Below, one piece after another: positions 56,802-64,000 of a stretch of DNA of 64,000 bases. Source of the DNA: Fragum whitleyi (Eukaryota > Mollusca > Bivalvia > Cardiida > Cardiidae); contig OX411558.1 of assembly GCA_948146395.1 (NCBI GenBank), forward strand, positions 37,212,850 through 37,276,849. The letters are read 5' to 3'. The notes under the pieces were generated by a model. That model was not told where the DNA came from. It saw nothing but the letters and a program-made list of their open reading frames with translations, and did not search any database. Position numbers and translations under genes: made by a program. Position 1 is the stretch's first letter; every line of letters begins with the position of its first letter.

Positions 56802-57841
56802 TTAGCTCCACTGGCTGAAAGCCACTGGGACTATTGTCATGGCGTTGTGTCCGTCGTGTGTCCGTCCATGCATGCGTGCGACAGGTCGTAAACTTTTCTT
56901 TAAAAATCTTCTCCTCAGAAACTACTGGATGAATTTCAACCAAACTTCACAGGAATGATCCTTGGATGACCCTCTTTCAAAGTTGTTCAAGAAATTTTGA
57001 TCCAATGAGAAAACATGGATTTAATGGGTGTGGCTTATTTCCAAATATGGTAAAAAGTGAGTTTTCTCAGATTCTAATCAATGGATACCAAGAATGTAAC
57101 TCATGGGTATCAACCAAATTTCACTGGAATGATCCTTGAGTGACCCTTTGTAAGTCTACAAAAATCATTGTGATCGGATGGAAAATATGCATTTTATGGG
57201 CAGAGGTCAATTCTCTATATGTTATATAGTGGAAACTTTGAAAATCATTTTCTCAGAATGTAACTCATGGGTATCAACCAAATTTCACTTGAATGATCCT
57301 TGAGTGACCCTTTGTCAGTCTACAAAAAATCATTGTGATCGGATGAAAAATATGCAGAGGTCATTTCTCTATATGTTATAGTTGAAAATTTGAAAATCAT
57401 TTTCTCAGAATCTAATTTTTGGATATCAACCAAATTTCAATGGAATGATCTTTGGGTGACCCATTATCATGCAACCAAAAATTATTTTGATTGGATGAAA
57501 AATATGTATTTTATGGGCGGAGGTCATTTCTCAATATGTTAAATAGTGGAAACTATGAAAATCATTTTCTCAGTATGTAACTGATGGATATCAATCAAAC
57601 ATTTTTGGTTTGATCTTTGGGTGACCCATTATCATGCAGCCAAAAATTATTTTGATTGGATGAAAAACATGTCTTTTAAGAGTGGAGGTCATTTCTCTAT
57701 TTGTTATATAGTTGAAACTTTGAAAATCATTTTCATCATCAGTAGAACCCCAAATATCTAAAAATCTAGTCATAACATTTATTTGTTTTTACAAGAACTT
57801 CAAGCCTGTGGAGCGACACAAGCCATTCATGGCTTTCTAGT
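56802..57841 (+). mobile_element. HINE-like repeat, family A copy 5
   Basis: Complete copy. The left flank (ACACAAGCAATTTCTGC, TTTTCCCACACTGTT) resembles the middle of the P1 inverted-repeat element, so it was probably inserted in a decayed P1 copy. Confidence 0.88.
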
Positions 57842-58094
57842 CCTAATAATTTTCTCTTTCATTATCAGACAGGACCTGTAAGATATAGGGTTAATAGATT
57901 CTTTAGGGTGATGGCAAAAAAGAGTTAGTGTCGAGCCCTGACAATCTGTTGGGTGCAAACCACAGTAATATCTGACTGGTATTAAGGGATTTTAAAAAAA
58001 GTCTGATAACAAATTTGTTAACAATTTTTTCATTACAAATCATGCTGTCTATGTTTTGAAATTTTAATGTTGGAACTATTTTGTTTACTTTCAG

Positions 58095-58188
58095 AGTGTA
58101 TTTAATGGTATGCATGTTATATTTGTTCCTTATTCCTTGATGAAAGTAGATCCAGCGTCATGGATGAAAATGATTACAAAATATAAAG
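58095..58188 (+). CDS. DIP2: DIP2 exon 16
   Basis: 94 nt, phase 0 in, phase 1 out, acceptor actttcag, donor gtaatt. It encodes SVFNGMHVIFVPYSLMKVDP followed by ASWMKMITKYK, matching 'SV.N.MHV..(I/V)PYSLMK.(N/D)P.SW'. Confidence 0.95.
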
Positions 58189-58205
58189 GTAATTAGAATT
58201 TTTTC

Positions 58206-59790
58206 TTTAATGCTTTTCTGTGGTTTATCGAGAAATAATGGTAGATTATCACTTGATAATCTCACAGGAAAAGCAGTGAAATTATCAAAAACTTATACCC
58301 TGCTTTTGTGCAATTCATCCTATCTGACATCATCTATGCGGGGCGAAATAAGTGATGTCATAATGAACATTGCATAGCAATCAAAATGACACGCTTTATG
58401 AAAATATGTCCTAGAAATTTCCCATTTTGTCTCATTTTTGCATTAAAGAAATAGAATAATCATTTGTTTTTCGTGTAAGATCGATTAATATTTCATTTTG
58501 TGAACAACAAGAGCTATATTTTCACTCTCGTGAAAATATAGTTTTTAGCTCCACTGGCTGAAAGCCACTGGGGCTATTGTCATGGCGTTGTGTCCGTCGT
58601 GCGTCCGTCCGTCCGTCCGTGCGGTCGTAAACTTTTTCTTTAAAAATCTTCTCCTCAGAAACTACTGGATGAATTTCAACCGAACTTCACATGAATGATC
58701 CTTGGGTGACCCTCTTTCAAAGTTGTTCAAGAAATTTTGATCCAATGAAAAACATGGATTTAATGGGCGTGGCTAATTTCCAAATATGGTAAAAAGTGAC
58801 TTATCTCAGATTCTAAGTGATAGATACAAATTAAATTTTACATGAATGATCCTTAAGTGACCCTTTATCAGTCTACCAAAAATTATTGTGATCGGATGAA
58901 AAATATGCATTTTATGGGCGGAGGTCATTTCTCTATATGTTATATAGTGGAAACTTTGAAAATCATTTTCTCAGAATGTAATTGATGGATATCAACCAAA
59001 TTTCACTGGATTGATTCTTGAGTGATGCTTTATCAGTCTGCCAAAAATTATTGTGATCGGATGAAAAATATGCATTTTATGGGCGGAGGTCATTTCTCTA
59101 TATGTTATATAGTGGAAACTTTGAAAATCATTTTCTCAGAATGTAATTGATGGATATCAACCAAATTTCACTGGAATGATTCTTGAGTGATGCTTTATCA
59201 GTCTGCCAAAAATTATTGTGATCGGATGAAAAATATGCATTTTATGGGCGGAGGTCATTTCTCTATATGTTATATAGTGGAAACTTTGAAAATCATTTTC
59301 TCAGAATGTAATTGATGGATATCAACCAAATTTCACTGGAATGTTCCTTGGGTGACCTTTTATCAGTCTACCAAAAATTATTGTGATCGGATGAAAAATA
59401 TGGATTTTATGGGCGGAGGTCATTTCTCTATATGTTATAGAGTGGAAACTTTGAAAATCATTTTAACAGAATGTAATTGATGGATATCAACCAAATTTCA
59501 CTGGAATGATTCTTGAGTGAAGCTTTATCAGTCTGCCAAAAATTATTGTGATCAGATGAAAAATATTTTATAGGCGGAGGTCATATCTCTATATGTTATA
59601 AAGTGGCATTTTTGAAAATCATTTCAACATCAGTAGAACCCAAAATATCTTAAAATCTAGTCAAACCTTAGATTTGCTATTTCAAGAATTTCAAGCCTGT
59701 GGAGCGACTCAAGCCATTCATGGCTTTCTAGTTGTTGTTCACTCAATGAAATATAAATCGATCTTACACTGAAACAAAGGATTATGCTCT
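58206..59790. mobile_element. Element J, reverse orientation, split by family A copy 6
   Basis: 58206-58544 and 59733-59790 together give the reverse complement of the 40010 copy (GGTTTATCGAGAAATAATGG, GATGTCATAATGAACATTGC, GTGAAAATATAG, then TTGTTCACTCAATGAAATAT). Confidence 0.72.
58545..59732 (+). mobile_element. HINE-like repeat, family A copy 6 (nested in element J)
   Basis: Complete copy with six monomers, three of them nearly identical (58985-59330), implying recent local expansion. Element J sequence flanks it on both sides (58206-58544, 59733-59790). Confidence 0.9.
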
Positions 59791-59800
59791 ATATACTTTT

Positions 59801-61058
59801 TTAGCTCCACTGGCCGACTGGCCACAGAGACTATTTTCATGGTTCTGTGTCTGTCATGCATCCCTGCATCTGTGGGTTTAGAATGTTAACTTTTTCTTTA
59901 AAAAAAAGTCTTCTCAGAAACTACAGAATGAATTTTTACCAAACTTCACAGGGATGATCCCTTGGTTTCCCACTTTCAAAGGACATGGTTCACAAACTAT
60001 AGATTTTGGCCATATAAATCAACTTTTTCTGATTTAAAATGATATCAATGATACCAAGTTTTGATGGTTACCCTTATCCCCTTCTCTCAAATTGTTCAAA
60101 GAAAATTGTTTATAACTTTGCCATTTCTTGAAAAAATGCCTGTAAAATTGTCCATTTTTAAACATAATGTGAAATCTATGAAGCTAAAAAAATGTGAAGC
60201 CCTAATTGTGACACCACAATATTTCACTGAAACCTTCTAGAAGTCATAACTAATACTTGAAAGAAAAAATGAGGTGTGGCAAGAGGGGCTTCATATTTTT
60301 GTGTAACTTTAAACCTGTATTTTTGGGTAAAATTAGGTATTTCTGCAGATTTTGGCCATTTTATCGGCTCATTGTAAGGAAACTGTATGGTTTTGGAAAA
60401 AATTCTATATATTTTTTGAAAGTCTGTTTATCTTTTAATAGAAAAAAGAAGGTTAATTCTGTACATCAGAAATGTGAAAAATGCTGATATAACAGGGCCA
60501 ATTTCTTACATTTGTGAACCAAAATCCTTTCTTCAAGGATTTTTGATCCAATGAAAAACAAGGCTTTATTGGGCTAATTTCTATACATTGTGATATGTGA
60601 CTTTACTCAGAATCTAATTGATGGAGATCAACTGAATTTCATTAAAACGATCCTTGAGTGACCCTTAACCGTCTACAAAAAACCCCAAATGTGATAAGAT
60701 GAAAATTATGTCTTTTATGGGCGGATGTCATTTCTCTTTATGTTATATTATGGAAACTTTGAAAATCATTTTCTCAGAACCTTACAGATGGATACCAACA
60801 AAATTTCAATAGAATGATTCTTAAGTGACCCTTTATCAGTCTACTAAAAAAATTTGTGATTGTATGAAAAATATGACTTTTATGAGTGGAGGTCATTTCT
60901 CTTTATGTTAAATAGTGGAAAATTTGAAAATCATTGTCTCAGTACCTAATCGATTGAGTATCATCTAAATTTCACTGGAATGATCCTTAGGTGACCCATT
61001 ATCAAACTGCACAATATTATTGTGATGAAAAATATGTGTTTAATAGGGGGAGGATTAT
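59801..61058 (+). mobile_element. Old family A copy 7, 3'-truncated and interrupted
   Basis: Diverged head TTAGCTCCACTGGCCGACTG and old monomers; it lacks the GCCTGTGGAGCG tail. A 530-bp foreign segment occupies about 59988-60521, and a half palindrome follows at 61062. Confidence 0.75.
59988..60521. mobile_element. Short inverted-repeat element inside family A copy 7
   Basis: Ends GGTTCACAAA and TTTGTGAACC, 534 bp apart, interrupt the family-A text between 'CACTTTCAAA' and 'TTTTTGATCCAATG'. The interior is AT-rich without similarity that I recognise. Confidence 0.5.
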
Positions 61059-61172
61059 TATATTTATAGGCAGTTACAACTGTTTCTCGCTGAGCCATCA
61101 ATATGTGTTTAAAAAATATATGTTGAAAGAAGAAAATGCACATCTTTAACAACTCTTCTTTCTTTCTTTTAG

Positions 61173-61292
61173 CGTCTATAGCTATTGTAAAATCCAGAGA
61201 TATGCACTGGGGACTTCTAGCACAAAAAGACCACAAGGACGTCAATTTTAACTCACTTCGTTTATTACTAGTGGCGGATGGTGCAAATCCAT
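61173..61292 (+). CDS. DIP2: DIP2 exon 17
   Basis: 120 nt, phase 1 in and out, acceptor tcttttag, donor gtaagt. It encodes ASIAIVKSRDMHWGLLAQKD, then HKDVNFNSLRLLLVADGANP. 'VKSRDMHW.L.A' and 'SLR.L.VADGANPW' are DIP2 signatures; the Trp codon is split with exon 18. Confidence 0.95.
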
Positions 61293-61344
61293 GTAAGTAA
61301 TGCAGAAGTTTTACGCACATGCCTATATAAATGCTGACACGTCC

Positions 61345-61600
61345 TTAACACTGTCGGTAATATGTGAGACTCAATCAAAAGTTCCTAGGTTCAATTTTTG
61401 GCTATTGTAAATATTCCTTCTGTTATTTGTCTCCAAGTAATTGATGGATCATTGTTACCCTGATATGACCTACTGGAGGATGTTGTGGTAGCACTTGCGA
61501 GTGAAATAGTTACTAGGATTCATGGTTAGGTGACACAGTTGCCTTGATGTGAATGAAATACTGATGAATATTGTGCTAGCAACATTACACCCAATTTGTA
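61345..61600 (+). mobile_element. Degraded SINE
   Basis: Box B-like TAGGTTCAATTTTTGG, TTATTTGTCTCCAAGTAATT, and ATTACACCCAATTTG end keep SINE order; much diverged. Confidence 0.55.
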
Positions 61601-62228
61601 CAGGCATACAAATCCAGGAAATACCGGAGCAGCTGGTAGCTTAGATGAAATTTTGTCATTGTGCTACTTTGAAAAATCACAGTAACCATAGATAGGTGCA
61701 CTGGCTGTGGCCACATAAATGCAAAAGTGTTCAAAGTGGCATGAGATAAAACAAACGGCAAAAAGTACTAAACACCCATTTTAGACAACAAAAATTGCAA
61801 TTACAGGAGTCATCTAGCTTTTAAACTCCCCCGGTTTTGAATTTGAAATCATAATTTTTGTAAACCAAATGTTTAAACTTTCTTATATTCCTGACAAATG
61901 CAAGTTAGAACCTTTGACTTCAATAGATGAATTAAAACTTTGTTCCTGATTTGTCAATATTATTAGAGAAAGACTATTTGTGTTTGCTAGCTATCTAGCC
62001 TAAAAATCAACACCAACCACCCTTCCTTATTCTATGCATATGTGAAAAATATTTAGTCTAAAGACTCAAACAAACCAATCTAAATTTTTAATATATTTCT
62101 TTTTAGAGAGTTAATCTGGTTAGCAATTAACGGTACACTGTTGTTGGTACTTATATTTATTAAGGCACATATGACCATTTGCTCTAACCCTTTAAAATAT
62201 TTCTGTAAAATACCTGCTTTGTTTCTAG
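61601..62228. other. Intron 17, nothing recognised
   Basis: No repeat or gene identified; acceptor GCTTTGTTTCTAG precedes exon 18. Confidence 0.45.
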
Positions 62229-62343
62229 GGTCTCTCACATCATGTGATGCATTCCTGAATGCCTTCCAGTCTAAAGGTTTGAAGTCAGAATCCATCTGTC
62301 CGTGTGCAAGCTCATCAGAGGCCCTTACTGTTTCTGTTAGAAG
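62229..62343 (+). CDS. DIP2: DIP2 exon 18
   Basis: 115 nt, phase 1 in, phase 2 out, acceptor gtttctag, donor gtaggt. It encodes WSLTSCDAFLNAFQSKGLKS followed by ESICPCASSSEALTVSVRR, matching 'SSCDAFLN.FQS.GL..E.ICPCASS.EALTV.(I/V)RR'. Confidence 0.95.
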
Positions 62344-62527
62344 GTAGGTGGGTTCAAGCAGTTGCAGGTTTTGAGATTTTAAACTCACAAAAATAGATAA
62401 ATGCCACAGTCACATAGATGATGATATTTTTGTTTCAGTGTGGAATTTATTTGTGGTTGCTAAGCAATGTTCATGTTGTCATCACTTGTTGGGCTATTAT
62501 TAGGCGAGAAAGCCAGGGAAAGGTTTT

Positions 62528-62733
62528 TGATAATTATGCTTTTAACTTGTCAGTCGGTCTGTCCATCTGTAGACTGTTTTTTGTCCGGAGCACATCTCCA
62601 AAAGTATGCAAGCTAAAATCATGAAGCGTTACAGGTGGATTTTTTGTGAGTAATTGCCCTTTGTTGATTGAAAAAGAATAGGCTATTGACCTGCTTATAT
62701 GGAGGGAATAATTTTGTTTTACAAACATCTCTT
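62528..62733 (+). mobile_element. Degraded family G element
   Basis: CCGGAGCACATCTCCAAAAG, AAAATCATGAAGCGTTACAG and ATTTTGTTTTACAAACATCT, CTTATTTC end. Confidence 0.68.
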
Positions 62734-62842
62734 ATTTCACATTGCATTCAATGATTGAATAATAAGAATGTGTTCAGTGATATACAGGAAGTCCATTACT
62801 CTCAATTATCCACAAGAAAGCATTAAAAAACTGTTAAATTAA

Positions 62843-62919
62843 AACCAGGCAGATCCTACAGGTCTTAGTATTTGGTCTATGTAGGGTTTGAATTATGTAA
62901 TGGTCTGTGGTATTTAATT
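62843..62919 (+). repeat. Third, decayed copy of the exon 19 start
   Basis: Begins AACCAGGCAGATCC, continues through TGGTCTATGTAGGGTTTGA and GGTCTGTGGTATTTAATTTT, matching the 105-bp unit with several changes and stop codons. A 5'-truncated SINE with duplication TTATTAAT separates it from the second copy. With the SINE removed the three units are head to tail. Confidence 0.82.
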
Positions 62920-62927
62920 TTATTAAT

Positions 62928-63160
62928 CTGGGTTCAATCCTCGACGGTGGAACTCATTCTTTCCGACTATTTGTCTCTCACCAATGGGTTGATAATCATA
63001 GACCTATGTGAGATAGCAGCTGGAGGCTAGGAAAGGATGCAGTGGTTGAACTGGTGAGAGAAATACCAGGAAACCATTGTTAGGTGCTCCAGCCTCCGCG
63101 ATATAACTGAAAAAATGTTGAAGCGGCATTAAACTCCATTCAATCAATCAATCAATAATG
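62928..63160 (+). mobile_element. 5'-truncated SINE, 8-bp target duplication
   Basis: Starts within the tRNA-like part at CTGGGTTCAATCC and ends in CAATCAATCAATCAATAATG. Duplication TTATTAAT lies at 62920-62927 and 63161-63168. Inserted in the intronic part of the oldest exon-19 unit. Confidence 0.88.
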
Positions 63161-63179
63161 TTATTAATGTCTATTCCAG

Positions 63180-63284
63180 ACCGGGCAGATCCAGTAGTAG
63201 TGCCACAGGCCGCGGTACTCTGTCTATTCAGGGTCTGAGTTATGGTGTGGTATGTGGTATTATTTATACTGTTATCTATTTCAG
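63180..63284 (+). CDS. DIP2: In-frame duplicated exon 19 start: possible 35-residue insert
   Basis: Exactly 105 bp between two acceptors. It begins after ctattccag with ACCGGGCAGATCC, repeats the first ~70 bp of exon 19 with about ten differences, and ends in the tatttcag acceptor of exon 19 itself. Read in the exon 18 phase it has no stop: PGRSSSSATGRGTLSIQGLS then YGVVCGIIYTVIYFR. Using this acceptor would extend exon 19 by 35 codons without a frameshift. It could also be a neutral duplicate that is never spliced in; RNA evidence is lacking. Confidence 0.6.
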
Positions 63285-63424
63285 GCCAGGGAGATCAAGT
63301 AGTAGTGCCACAGGCCGCGGAATTTTGTCTATGCAGGGTCTGAGTTATGGTGTTGTCAGAGTTGACAGTGAGAACAGTTTGACCTCCCTTACTTTACAAG
63401 ACTGTGGTCAAGTGATGCCAGGAG
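63285..63424 (+). CDS. DIP2: DIP2 exon 19 (last exon in window)
   Basis: 140 nt, phase 2 in, phase 1 out, acceptor ctatttcag, donor gtatgt. It encodes PGRSSSSATGRGILSMQGLS, then YGVVRVDSENSLTSLTLQDC and GQVMPGG. 'GRG.LSM.GL.YGV.RVD.E..L..LT.QD.G.VMPG' is conserved. An alternative upstream acceptor at 63178-63179 leads in frame through 105 bp into this exon (see 63180-63284). The next exon is beyond 64000. Confidence 0.94.
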
Positions 63425-63514
63425 GTATGTGGAGATCTTATTTAATATTGATTAGTTTTTTGTCATGGAAATGATTTAAGATTCCAATTTCCCCTCTCTG
63501 TTTGGTAGTTTTAT

Positions 63515-63963
63515 TAATGCCCCCCGTATTGAAAGATTGGTGGCATATTGTTATGCCATTGTCTATCTGTCTGTCTGTCTTCAAAACTTAAACAAAAAAC
63601 TTAACTTTGCCAATATCTTGAAGCATATTCAAGATACAAAGATCATATTTGGCATGATGTTAGATATTAATGATACGCATCTGCTGATACCTAAGTCAAG
63701 GTCATGTGACAAGGTCATCTGTCAAGGTCAAATTACTCAAAAACTTAACAAAAAATTAACATTGCCAATATCTTCAACATTGCCAATATCTTCAAGTCTG
63801 TTTAAGATAAAAGTCTCATATTTAGCATGATGAAAGATCTCAGTGATAAACATCTATAGATGTCAAGGTCATGTTAAAAGGTCAAGGTTGTCTGTCAAGG
63901 TCAAAATTTTGAAGAAAAAATGCTGTTATGGGGGCATTCGTGTTTGACAAACATATCTTGTTT
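63515..63963 (+). mobile_element. HINE-like repeat, family C copy 5
   Basis: Head AATGCCCCCCGTATTGAAAG, (CTGT)n, three monomers, tail TTATGGGGGCATTCG, hairpin TGTTTGACAAACA, end ATCTTGTT. In the intron after exon 19. Confidence 0.85.
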
Positions 63964-64000
63964 TATATTATTCTATAAGATAGATGTTCTCCTGTACCTC

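Larger units (their letters stand above)
14479..63424 (+). other. DIP2: DIP2 gene, partial (19 coding exons, open at both ends)
   Basis: Disco-interacting protein 2 orthologue, recognised by conserved sequence along its length. The 19 exons have GT-AG boundaries and phases that fit one another from first to last, giving 2040 nt. Encoded in order: most of the DMAP1-binding N-terminal domain (exons 1-3), a Ser/Arg/Asp-rich linker (exons 4-5), the conserved KIQQLMNTLRRPKKKP segment (exons 6-7), and the first AMP-binding/adenylate-forming domain (exons 9-19). Known of the family: large cytoplasmic or nuclear proteins with two AMP-binding domains, linked to lipid metabolism and neuronal morphogenesis. 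The start codon exon and the C-terminal half are not in the window. Identification is from remembered family features, not a search. Confidence 0.93.

Noticed and set aside
60961..61320. 119-codon minus-strand frame
   Set aside because: It is antisense to DIP2 exon 17, a family A remnant and a Q half palindrome; no independent support.

Overview
The window is eukaryotic nuclear DNA: long introns, GT-AG splice junctions, AT-rich intergenic sequence and very dense interspersed repeats. The repeats point to a bivalve mollusc. Most are short non-autonomous elements that carry a (CGTC)n or (CTGT)n microsatellite head followed by tandem monomers of about 135-180 bp, which is the layout described for bivalve 'pearl' and Helentron-associated (HINE) elements. 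tRNA-derived SINEs with a (CAAT)n tail and many small inverted-repeat elements are also present. I cannot name the species.

Only one host gene is recognisable. It is on the + strand from 14479 to beyond the right edge, and it is the Disco-interacting protein 2 (DIP2) orthologue. I could place 19 consecutive coding exons with matching phases (2040 nt, about 680 codons). They run from the DMAP1-binding N-terminal domain (the first exon lies outside the window or was not found) through the Ser/Arg-rich linker and well into the first AMP-binding (adenylate-forming) domain. The last exon ends at 63424 and the gene continues outside the window. Family members are about 1500-1600 residues, so roughly 45% of the protein is encoded here.

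Layout: 1-14478 is upstream or intron-1 sequence made of repeats (a tetranucleotide microsatellite, a 1.9 kb HINE-like array, a dead LINE fragment, nested HINE families, small inverted-repeat elements). From 14479 to 42727 exons 1-8 are separated by large repeat-filled introns. From 44773 to 63424 exons 9-19 are packed more closely, still with many insertions.

The observations I find most interesting are these. (1) At least seven unrelated-looking repeat families share one end design: a head palindrome X-loop-X', a second copy of X' near the tail, then a short hairpin and a terminal CTTGT or CTAGT. Several sit inside other repeats, so the pre-insertion site can be read; they insert at T|T without target duplication. 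(2) Three DIP2 exons (11, 12 and 19) each have extra tandem partial copies in the adjacent intron, including splice sites. The exon 19 copy leaves two in-frame acceptors exactly 105 bp apart, which could add 35 residues to the protein.
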